Of a stretch of DNA of 64,000 nucleotides, positions 49,090 through 59,632 are shown one piece after another (the stretch's first letter is position 1; every line of letters begins with the position of its first letter). The notes below the pieces were generated by a model that was not told the DNA's origin, did no database searches, and saw nothing but the letters and a program-made list of their open reading frames with translations. The stretch is taken from the NCBI GenBank assembly GCA_024138025.1, contig JAMXBD010001097.1:124001-188000 (forward strand), read 5' to 3'. The translations under genes and the position numbers were made by a program. The DNA comes from Combretum micranthum. Taxonomy: Eukaryota; Streptophyta; Magnoliopsida; Myrtales; Combretaceae.

Positions 49090-52000
49090 TGTAATCCCCC
49101 AAATTTTACGTAACCTGATTATAACAAATACTAAAAATGTAATATAGAATTAGATAGAATATTGGAACAAGTAGTAAAAATCACTCCAAATTTTTTTCGA
49201 TTTAAAAATATCAAAGAATGAATTTGATTATAGTTAGAAAGATGAAGAATCGTTACCAAAAAGAAAAAAAAAAATATATATATATATATATTTCGAAGTA
49301 CAAACTGTAACTTCTATGATCGCAAATAATTTAAAACGACGATAAACCAATCGTTCATATAAAATTACTGAATTCTTTAAGCTCAATACTTCGGGACTAA
49401 ATCATATGCTTGTTAACTAATGAAATAATAGTATTTAAAATCTAATAACAATATTAAGTAGCACTAGACAAAATATATTATTATAGATAACTCATAGACA
49501 ATAAAACGTAATATTTGGTAAAATAATCACTAGTTCAACAAGAAATCATAGTTAACCTTGAATTTAAGTCAAAATAACAAACGATTAATTTCAAACCCGA
49601 TAAATACAATCTATTAATAGTACTTTTTGGTATAGTACGATAATCTAAAAATGGATTACTAGGATTATAAATACACGGTAGATACTAATTCAGATCACTA
49701 ATTACTAATCTAGATATAAAACAAAAATTTTCAAACCCGCTGTTATACTTGTTAGAACATTATGAATTTAGTAAGACTTAGCCCTAAATTAATTTATTGA
49801 AATTGAAAAATGTAATTGTGTAAGTTAAAATACTAAAAATGATTTATTGTGTAAACTCGAAATTAAAAATTTGTACGGATAAACAACTTAAAGTTTCGTA
49901 ATAACTTAGGAAAATTCTATTCCGATAAACCTTGTACATAATGGTTATTAATATATATTTATAAATTAATATTGGTTAAAATAATTTAATTAATTATTAA
50001 GCAAGCAAGAAACAAACAAATAAATAAATAAAAACTAAACAACTCGAATTCTACACGTTAGAATGGAAAGCTGGAACAAGTTCATCACGTGCAGGAACGT
50101 GAAGCAGGGGACGCCACGAACAGAACTTACATCACATTACACACTTCGAGGATTGAAAGCTCGGCTGCAGAGTTTCCACGCAAAGCCTCTTGTCTTCACG
50201 CACGCTGGAAATTCTTCATGAAACAGAGGACAACAAATCAGAATTCTCAGCCGCATTCCACGCACATCCAACGAGCAGCTTCTCCTCCACGCTGGAACAG
50301 AAAAGAAGAGACGAGCAGCAGCTGGGATTCCACGCACACGAACAATCAGGACTCCAAGCACAGGCTGCTAGCACATCCACGTACAGCTGCTCCTTGAGGA
50401 GAATTGTGGCATCAACGTTGAAGACCCCGGCAGCTTCTCCACGCGCATCCAGCAGCACCCCACGTCCACACACACACGCACAGCACAACGCTTGGACGCA
50501 AAACAGAGCCCATAAACAGAGCAGCAGCAGTGGATCTTCGGTTGCAAGATTTTCAACATTTGATCCATTTTGAGCCTCAAAATTCAACATGAAAAGGACA
50601 TTTAAACCAACCACAACACTTCACATAAAACCAACATTAAATGAGGAAGGAATGTAGCCCAAATTAAAGTCAAACCCAGCTCCATATGGCCTTGAAATTT
50701 CGGAGCAAACAGACTGCAACAGAGGACAAATCAGGATAAAACAACAACAGCACACATATCCATTTCAGCTCCGGTTTTGTAAAATTTATGGACTTAGTTG
50801 AGCTGAAATTTTTGACCAAAAGAGGACCAACCTTAAGCCTTCAAATGTCCACCTCAAACACCATTTACTAGATAGAAAACAACAAGAAAAATTTGATCAA
50901 AAATCATGCAAACCAACATGGAAAACAGCAAACAAAACAGTAGCAGAAAACTTTGATTTTTGATCTCTGTTTTCACACGATTTTGACCCGATTTTTCTTG
51001 CAATTTGAGCCTCTATTTTACACATATAAACAACCTTAATTAACTACCAAACAAACACATTTAATTCCCCTTGAGATCAGCCACAAATTCCACACAAATT
51101 CATCCAAAATTCGTCCTCAAATTCACATTACAATTCTTACCCGAGAACAACAGCTGGAACATGATCTATAAGTCCTTCAATTGCTCTGATTTTTCTCAAC
51201 CAACTTGTACTACAAATACACCAAATAAACCACTATTTAATAGCCTTACTTTATTAGCAAACAAACCCCATGAATATCCTTTAAACAACTATAAAAATCT
51301 ATCAAAACACAAGTCAAATTCGTATCCAAAATTCCAGCTGCAAATGTGAGTTATTCCTAAGCCCAAAACACTCTCTTTACCCTCCTAAACTTAGCCTAAC
51401 ATTAGTACATATATAGCCTTAAGTTACACACTAAATTAGCTCAAAATCTCCCCAAACACAATCCAAAATTCCTCTCAAAACAGCCACTACGAATTTATCA
51501 AACTCCTTATGCATGCTCACTTGATCAACCTTGTTTCAACACTTCACAAATAAAAGTGTATCTCTTGTTTAGATCCTATAGCACTATCCAAGCATCAACA
51601 CTCATCAACCACAATCAAAACCCCACTTTAGCTATTCCAAACAACACCAAAAACCAAGTTGAATAGCCTTTGGTACATCATATATTCAAGTGTCAATATA
51701 AAAGGTAAGAATATGTACATACATATACTAGTTTAGCTAGATTAATTTTTGTTAGTTACTCATCCTTCTACTATACTCTTTAGATCACTACTTTCACCGA
51801 GAAGGAGGAAATAGACCACATCTATTGTCTAACAAAGGTAAGAATCATATCAATTTCAAACATTCATTATGTTTGCCCTTTGAAATTTATCTTAGAAATT
51901 ATCAAAATTAAGCTAATAGTATATTGATGATATTTAGACTATTTAATATATAAATACAACAACTTAAAGATTTTTAAGTATAGAAATTCAAATCCAATAA

Positions 52001-54726
52001 AGGAAAAACCCAAAACCACACTTCAATTACAATAAACTAAGTTGAACTTTAGATTACACATGTATATACCTAGGAAGATTGAATAAACTGTATTGATATG
52101 ATTGTTTAAAGCCAAAAACGACCCCACCAATGGAAAGAACACGAAAAATCCTATGAAATCGATTACTCATTTGTTAAAAACGGATAAGAAACGAATTAGA
52201 TATTACAAAAACAAAAATGGAATTTCTGCTGCCAGATCTACACGAACAGAGCGGACTGTTCTTGTACTTTTCGTTCCCTTAATGACTTTGTTTGATAAAA
52301 CTAAGACCATTAATGAATTTTACTCGGAAAATACTATGAAAACGATTATTTATTCGTCAAAAACGGATTAGAAATGACTTAGATATGATCAAAACAAGTT
52401 TTGACTACAATTGTTAGGATTCACTTGAAATCTATGCATATATTTCATAAATTTAAAAATTGTACAAATGTCTTTTCTTGAAAATAATTCCACTACTATA
52501 AAGTACTCTTTGAGTACTATCAAATCGACTATTTATCCAACGAAATCGGATTTAAAACGAATAAGAAATCGCAAATAGAAATTCACTTAATTTTCAATCT
52601 CAATAAACTAATACTAAGGTTACTGCTGTTTCTACTAATATAGTTTGATTATTACTATTATTATTACTACTGTTTATAATATTCCGTATTATTGATATTT
52701 TTATCACAAGTCATTAGGATTATTTTATACTGTTATTTTTACATTAAGGTTACTATATTTACATTATTCTAATGTTATTTTGCCACTACTATTGTTATTT
52801 ATTAATAGTATGAAGATAGTTGCTACTATTATACTTGTATTTATTACTAATATTGAAATTAACATTTCAAACTAATATTACTGATAATATTGTAGTATTA
52901 AACTTGGTTGTTTTGCAATAAAAATAAAATTTAAGTATAATAGAAATTTGATACATCTACATACTATTTTTATAACTTTCGAAAGATATAGATACTAGCA
53001 TATACCCTTAAATAAATAAAAATACTAATTTAAGAGACAGATAAGGTTGACAGGCAAAGAATTAATAAATAAATAAAACTCTCTTACTAAATACAGTAGG
53101 ACTTAAAGAAAGACAAACTCCTTAATTAATAATATAAATATCAAGAGAAACAAAATACAAACAAATATTCTTTACTATAGAAATTAAAACCCTAATAAAA
53201 ACTATATCAAATACCGATACGAAATAATTAGATACCTATAGAATTCAATTAAATTATTTAACGATACAGTAATCATATGACGATCTTGTTAATATCCGAC
53301 GATAGAGATCAACACCTTTAAATTATAGGAAGACTTCTCTTACAGAAATAATCCAATAATAAATCTCTGTTATTTCCTTTCATAGGAAAATAGATCAATT
53401 CCGGACTGCCAGTAGCTTAGCGAGGACCACAGGTGAGGGAATTCTGATGATCTACTATTTGCTTGTGATTGCTACTGCTTGCTGTTATGTTGATTGTATT
53501 GCTTGTATGGAATGACTGATTGGTATGAGTGTTATCATCCGCATGATCACCTGCATAAATGGATAAAGATAATTATTCGACTAAACTAATTGGATATACT
53601 CGTCGCATGTGCTTGATCCCCTTGTAGGAAATGTCCCAATTTTGAAAACAAAAGTATTTTGAAATGTATTTTAAAGAAATCCGACTTGGAATATTCCAGG
53701 TTATTTTATATCCTTTGGAAAGGAAGAATTTATACTAAAAGAGTTTATGAGATAAACATGGGACATTTCCGAGTATTGTTGTGACAGTGGATGTGGCCTG
53801 AATTTGGGTCCACTGGTCACTTGGCGATAGATGTTACCTGAATTTGGGTCTATCCGCCGGATTCACCTTTATAGGTGATGGTTCTTTTTGGCAGTAGATG
53901 TTACCCGTGTTGGGGTCTACTTGTGCGATTCACCATAGATTGGTGATGGATTGTAAGAATGACCATTAAATTGGCATTATATATATTTAAATATGAACCA
54001 GCGTAAATCACGTGAACACGTTGGGGAATATTTGTTGTTACCAATGGCGGTTAAGCATTGGGTGAGTCTGGATGGACGAAACCACCAGGCAGCCTCGTAC
54101 GGTTAAGGCGAGGTGTCCCATGCGGGTAAGTATGGGAGACAACTGAAGTGTAGACAGGTAAATCTACATCGTCTATGGTTCCGGACCCCCATAGATGTGT
54201 TGCTTGCATTCATCGCGTATGCATTCATATTGCGTGTAGATAGATTTGCATGAGTGTATAATTAATGTTTGATAACTTGCGTGACCGGTAGTAGTGAGGA
54301 ATGAACTCACTGAGCCCGTGGTTCGCTCACCCCCCTACAGTTTTTGTGCAGGAATATTACTAGCTGGGATTGGGCTAGGAATGTGTGAAGAGAGCTTCTC
54401 CAACAAACTTTATTGAAGATAGAGATATAGGATATGGAAACTTAGAATGTAAATTAAATGAATTTTGAATTTTGTATGTTATAGTTTGGAAACCCAATTT
54501 CACTATTTGGTGGGGGATACCGATTCTCTGCGATCTTGGTGGAAATTGGAAAATCAAATTCCATAGTTGAAATACTGTAATATATTTATCATTTGTAGAA
54601 TAAATATTTATAAATAAATAGAGTCTTGTATACTCTGACATACAAGACGGCTCTCATGTTACGGGTGCACACGTGATATGATAGCTTTAGATAAATCCTG
54701 TTAGGCCCCCATTTAGAGTCGTGACA
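49090..54726 (+). repeat. 3' LTR (5637 bp) of the large retrotransposon
   Basis: Same ends and landmarks as the 5' LTR. Compared with it, extra single bases or small blocks are seen in many places, for example TTAGATTACACATG against TTAGATACACATG near 52050, and TTTATCCAACGAAATC against TTTACAACGAAATC near 52535. Substitutions are few. Followed by ATGAT, the TSD. Confidence 0.93.
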
Positions 54727-54731
54727 ATGAT

Positions 54732-55326
54732 AAATATCTATATTCATAAAACTCATGTGTGTATGACAATAGTTTTTCGTAGTTCCATAGTATATATAAT
54801 AATCACATCCCTGCTCTCTTGACCAATTCAATTGATCTTTTATGGAATATATAGGAAATCTTCTCTCTCTTGATTTAGGAAATCAAGCATGCTTATCCAT
54901 GATATTAAGGTGAAAGAGATTCTTCTTAGTGTTATATATTTCAAAAACTAATTTTTAGCAATAAATTCCTACAATTACCTTCAAATAGTTGAATGTTAAT
55001 TTAAATAAATCACTAAATTTTCTTCACTTCCATAGTTGTTATTTCCTATACATCACATTCTCAACTTCAAGAAGAAGATTGGATTCCAGCAAATCATGTG
55101 ATGGAAATCGGAAAGGCAACTCTTCTAGAAGTAGCCATTTTTAACATATATTATAATTGGTCACTTTTATTTTGTGCACAAGCATTGCGAATGTGTATTT
55201 ATCCAGTTCTACAATATGACATGGTTACTAAAAATAATGTGTATCCATGTAATTACAATTTATTTTTAGGTCCAAATGTTATGCTCCATAAAGCTTTTTT
55301 AATAATCGGTATTCTTTGTTTGATAG
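54732..55326. other. Intron 2, distal part up to acceptor
   Basis: AT-rich intron. The 88-codon ORF beginning 55098 has no family resemblance and runs into exon 3 in the wrong frame. The intron ends TTCTTTGTTTGATAG at 55326, a usable acceptor. Confidence 0.65.
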
Positions 55327-56017
55327 ATTTCACTTCCCAATTTGGAGTTCTTGATATTATGTGACTTGCCAAAGTTAAGAAAGATTTCTCACAGTCACCA
55401 TTCAGTGAACTTGCACAAGCTTAAGTCTTTAGAATTGTTGAAATGCAACTCCCTCTTGTATGCTCTTGATTCCAATTTGCTACAACAACTTAAGAGCTTG
55501 GAATCCTTGGCAGTTGAAGATTGCGAGTCAATGGAAACAGTTTTCAACATGGAAGAGTTGAACCCTGCTTGTGAAGCTACCTTGAATCAGTTTGCACAGA
55601 TCAATCTAAAGCTAAATAATTTGCCGAGGTTAAAGAAAATATGGAACAGAAATTCGCAAGTTGTTTCATCTACCCTTTGTCAGATCAAGAAGCTTGAGAT
55701 GTCTAAATGTGATGAATTGGAAAATCTTTTTTCGACATCCATGGCAAGATCATTGGGAAACATTTGTCATATATCCATTGCTTCATGTAGGAAGATGAAA
55801 GAAATCCTTTTGGAAGAAAATGATGATTCAGAAATTGAATTTCCATTATTATCCTATCTAAGCATATCCAACATGGAAAATCTTATAGCGTTCTTATGGA
55901 GATCATCATTATCGATTCCCTTCCTTAATACAATTGGAAGTATCTCGATGTCCCAAAATGAGGATGTTTGTCTCATGTGACGATGCTACCGAGCATGAAT
56001 CCTTCTTCAACCAAAGG
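55327..56017 (+). pseudogene. NBS-LRR exon 3: LRRs, one frame change
   Basis: Starts ISLPNLEFLILCDLPKLRKI, the usual opening of an LRR exon in this family, in phase with the end of exon 2. Repeats such as LKSLESLAVEDCESMETVF and KKLEMSKCDELENLFSTSMARSL follow. Near 55914 the frame must shift by one base so that LEVSRCPKM and FVSCDDATEHESFFNQR can be read. Without the shift, the frame stops at 55980. Donor CAAAGG|GTATGT at 56017/56018, phase 0. Confidence 0.87.
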
Positions 56018-56689
56018 GTATGTCCTGTTCTGATGGAGATTTATTTATTTAATTATTTATTCCTTCAGGTTGCAATACATTATATTCCCTTTATTTATTA
56101 GCTAAATGACGTTTTATTCAAATTGAAAGATTATAAAAGCATAGACAAACTATGATAGACTGCCATGTGTTAAGATATAATTTTACCTTACATATTTGTG
56201 AAAAGGGAAAAAAAAAAAAAGCTTTATAAATCTTTAGAAAATTTACGATTTTACAACCATTTTTATAAAATGAAGGAAATTAATAAACGATGAGATAATG
56301 TACTTTTCACAACCAAATTGAATTCGCTTATAAACTTCTAAAACAAAATTCTAGCAGTTTTTGTTCAAATAGAGTGATGATTTGTCTTAAAGGTATGTAA
56401 TTTCATGGATAGTTGTAAGTTAGCTACGGACAAAGTAAATTACTTTTCTGGCGAAAAGAAATGTAAATTACTTTATGGATTATAAATTATAAATTGTAAA
56501 ATAACAATAAAATTTGATAAGCGAGTATATGCTTGGTCAATTATTTTTTTATGGTATCAACCCCTACTTGTGAGGTAGTTAATGGGAAGAGTTCACATGC
56601 TTTTGAAATAAATTATCTATAACATCAAGGAACCATCTTGGAATTCTATAATATGAAACCCATACATTATTCAATTACATTTTTTTATT
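56018..56689. other. Intron 3, proximal part
   Basis: AT-rich intron sequence, no element recognised. Intron 3 runs 56018-58337 (2320 bp). Confidence 0.7.
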
Positions 56690-57515
56690 GGATAAATTAC
56701 AGAGACATCCCGCATAAATTTTAAATATTACATAGTAGCTCGAATTTTAAATTTCAATACCTGCACCATTTGATTAATTACAAAGACACTACTGCTTCTA
56801 TTTGAGAAATTCGACACTTACACCATTAAACAAACATGTAAATGTGCTCATCTATTTAGCAGGCTTGAATTTCTTAAGACCCCATATATATGAAAGAGAA
56901 TATAAGGAAAAAAAAAAAAGTATTACCCAGTTGCATCAATCTAATTAAATGCAATTTAAATATCAAGTAAAAATCTAAACTCAAAACTTACTATGTCTCT
57001 TGAATCAAACTAACTATATGAGTTGCCATTGGCCATTTGCCAACTAAGTAAAATAATGGAATCCATATTTTTGTTAAGGGTACAAGTGTTGGATTTTTAA
57101 AATTTGTGGTGTTCCTAAAATTTACAAGTTGTTGTCTCTATAATTTACCCTTCAATTTTTTATGCAATATTTTTTTTGCATTTTTTTTTTGTTTCTTTTT
57201 ATTAGATTGATACAACGACTTGAAATTTATTTTACAGAACTTTCCTAAAAATGATTCTAAATCCAAGAAATTCACGTCAAACTAAATATATGAGTTTAAA
57301 TTTTTTTATCTAGTCATCTGCTAAGTAAAAAAAATTAGTGAGGCTAATGCTTTTGTTAGGTGCTGAATTTTTTGAATTTTATGTGTCTCTATAATATCTA
57401 AAGTTTATAGAGAGTGTCTCTGTAATTTATCAATGGGATGGGAAATATTAAATTTTTCAAATTTGGGTGTCACAATAATATTTAAAACTTATAGAAGGTG
57501 TCTCTGTAATTTATC
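56690..57515. mobile_element. Composite MITE: one left end, three right ends
   Basis: Left end GGATAAATTACAGAGACATC at 56690. Right-end words lie at 57131-57150 (TGTCTCTATAATTTACCC), about 57415-57431 and about 57499-57515 (both TGTCTCTGTAATTTATC), all reverse complements of the left end. The last two sit in direct copies of a 75-85 bp segment. The outer pair has flanks TTTTTTATT and TTTTTAAAT, seven of nine bases alike. It looks like nested or internally duplicated Mutator-type MITEs. Confidence 0.6.
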
Positions 57516-58337
57516 TTTTTAAATATTTATTTTGAGTTAAATTTGACGTCAACCAATTGATGCTTTCATAATTATTATTTCATCAATTTATCATATTTTG
57601 ATACTTCCAAAATTACAACCTATCATATTTTTTTCATTTTATTTGTAATAAGAGATATACAAAGGTAAGTAAGTTCTTATGAAATTAAGCTATTTGGAAG
57701 ACCTTTTTCACATTAGCATGTTGCTCCACGAAAAAAAAAAAAAAAAAAAAAGATGGATAGTACTGTCCCATTATAAAAGATAATCATTTATACATACGAT
57801 TATCAAATTCATAAAGCCTTGTAGCAACCCTTGCTCAATTTTTTACATGAAGAGTGCATCACGTAAATGGGGAATATTTAATTTGAGCTACTAAATTCAA
57901 GCGAACTAGATAGGAGTAGATATCATCATCATCATCATCAAAAAGATAGGTGTAGACAATTATGCGTCTTTCCTGATCAATTGATTCTAGGTAATTGCTT
58001 TTTCGAATTTATCACGTTTCTTTATTTTATTTCTCAACACATGCATTTCAACACCTATTTACTTTCACGGGTGAGAATTAGTTTCATAATCATCGTGCCA
58101 TAAACGCTTAGACACTGTTAAGAGGCAAGACTCGCCTATTACTTAAGTGTTAACATACATTGCATATTTGTTGTGCCAGATCATAAACAACATTAGTTGC
58201 AAATTTATTGCATCATACAACCTCATTAATCGATATAATTAAATTTGTAAATCATTGAAGAATATATTTACTTATAAAGAGCTCCTATGTTACAAACACC
58301 AGAATTCTAAACTTTTTTGATGTAATTATGCTTTCAG
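57516..58337. other. Intron 3, distal part up to acceptor
   Basis: AT-rich, with a 20-base poly-A run near 57730 and a short (ATC)n at 57925-57940. It ends TATGCTTTCAG at 58337, a good acceptor. Confidence 0.7.
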
Positions 58338-59009
58338 GTTTTTGTTCCAAGATTAGAGAAGCTGAACTTGCATTCATTAGAAAGCTTGACAAGCATATGG
58401 GATAGTAATCTCTATGATGATTCATTTTGCAAGCTAGCATCCATAAAGATTGAAAAATGTGCAAAGGTATTGTCGATTTTTCATTCACATTTGCAAGAAA
58501 GATTGCATAACTTAACACAAATAAGAATGCTTGATCTACCGAAATTGAGGGACATGGTGATGAAGACCGATATAGTGAAGGAAACGTTGACATTTCCAAA
58601 TTTAAGAGACATATTCGTAAAAGATTGTCGTTGTTTGATATATCTTTTTTCTAATGTCACGGCTAGAAGCCTGACTGACCTAGTGAATATGCATATATCA
58701 TCCTGTGAAAGTTTGGAAGAAGTTGTATCCCTTGATGGTGAAGATGGAGATATGGCATCGATTGACACAATGGTATTCTATAATTTGAGTTCCCTACAGC
58801 TTGAAAACCTTGATAGTCTGGTTCATTTTTGCTCAGGGATATGTGATTTATGTTTCCCATATTTGAAAAAGTTACTAATAATTGGGTGTATGAAATTCAA
58901 TACATTCATTCTTTGGTCTCCTTATTTGGTTGGATTGAAAGAGCAACTTCAAGATGTCAGCTCGACAAGCAATATAGAAGTTGGCGTTTTGCCTTTATTT
59001 AATGAGAAG
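58338..59009 (+). CDS. NBS-LRR exon 4: LRRs
   Basis: Starts VFVPRLEKLNLHSLESLTSI in phase 0 and stays open. Repeats include KLASIKIEKCAKVLSIF, NLTQIRMLDLPKLRDMV and DLVNMHISSCESLEEVV, irregular LRRs of about 25 residues with the L-x-x-L-x-I-x-x-C core. Ends LPLFNEK at AGAAG|GTTTGG (59009/59010). The frame continues past the donor to a stop at 59054, but a small 80-bp intron with acceptor TTTTTGTAG fits better and restores the family order. Confidence 0.88.
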
Positions 59010-59089
59010 GTTTGGCTCTTCTTGATTTTAGGTGCTACTCATTATTGGGTTTGATGTATAGATTGTTCTTCTAATATAAATTTTTGTAG
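59010..59089 (+). other. Intron 4 (80 bp)
   Basis: GTTTGG at its start and TTTTTGTAG at its end, phase 0. The only compact intron left in the visible gene; the others have been enlarged by mobile elements. Confidence 0.8.
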
Positions 59090-59632
59090 GTAGTGTTTCC
59101 CAACTTAGAAGAATTACAAATCAAAGGATTAAAGGTTAAAGAGATTTGGCCCAAAAAAGAACCTACTAGCTTCTTTATGGAATTAAAAAGACTAGAGGTA
59201 GAGGATTGCCATCAACTTTCAACAATTGTTCCATCATTTATGTTGCACAATTTGAATAGCTTGGAGCACCTATTCGTGAATTCGTGCAATTCAGTGGAAG
59301 TGATAATTGAGCTTGAGAAGAATAACTCAAGAAGGCAAAAAATCCTAGAAAATTTGCAAAAGCTGACAGTATCATCATGTGAATCAATTCAACACATTGT
59401 AGCGAGGAGAGATGATGGTTTCATTGGAAAAACTTATTATGAGACAATTCTACTTGCTCAACTTTCTTCTCTCAATCTCTCAAAGTTGCCAAAACTTGGT
59501 AGCTTTTGCCATAAAAATCATGAAATGGAGTTGCCATTGATAATGGAGTTGCAAATCAAGGATTGTCAATCTGTGGAGGTACTTATTGCAGATTCTAACC
59601 AAAATTGCAAACCACTTCTTTTGGTGAAAAAG
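59090..59632 (+). CDS. NBS-LRR exon 5: LRRs, last visible exon
   Basis: Starts VVFPNLEELQIKGLKVKEIW, the canonical opening of an LRR module in At4g27190-like proteins, and stays open. Repeats include LKRLEVEDCHQLSTIV, NSLEHLFVNSCNSVEVII and LQKLTVSSCESIQHIV. It ends LLLVKK at AAAAAG|GTATCT (59632/59633), phase 0. The ORF runs on to 59686 in intron. No following LRR exon could be found before the Copia element at 62850. Confidence 0.87.

Larger units (their letters stand above)
41279..54726 (+). mobile_element. Complete non-autonomous Gypsy-type LTR retrotransposon, 13.4 kb, gag only
   Basis: Two LTRs (41279-46867 and 49090-54726), both TGTAATCCCCC...GAGTCGTGACA, flanked by ATGAT at 41274-41278 and 54727-54731. 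The PBS is at 46872-46883 and the polypurine tract at 49077-49089. The internal region is only 2222 bp and codes one Gag ORF. The GTTTCGAGGACGAAACT word just before the PPT is the conserved end of pol in Tekay/Del-type chromoviruses, so the parent was probably such an element that lost protease, RT, RNase H and integrase. Long LTRs recall LARD elements; the kept gag recalls TR-GAG elements. It must use enzymes in trans. It lies in intron 2 of the NBS-LRR gene, same strand. Intact TSD and similar LTRs mean a recent insertion. Confidence 0.93.
21141..59632 (+). pseudogene. CC-NBS-LRR resistance gene (RPS5 / At4g27190-like), overall span, frameshifted
   Basis: Five exons (21141-21850, 29165-31260, 55327-56017, 58338-59009, 59090-59632) give about 4.7 kb of coding sequence: coiled coil, NB-ARC and a long LRR region. 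Proteins of this family are intracellular immune receptors that sense pathogen effectors and switch from ADP- to ATP-bound states. All four introns have GT/AG ends (7314, 24066, 2320 and 80 bp), with phase 2 for the first and phase 0 for the rest. Frame changes of one base near 29611, 30978 and 55914 break the product. The 3' end is missing: exon 5 closes on a good donor and no further exon is visible. All three changes are single bases, so sequencing error is a real alternative to true inactivation. Confidence 0.85.

Noticed and set aside
55098..55364. 88-codon ORF ending inside exon 3
   Set aside because: Wrong frame for the LRR exon and no domain; the LRR frame starts after TGATAG at 55327.
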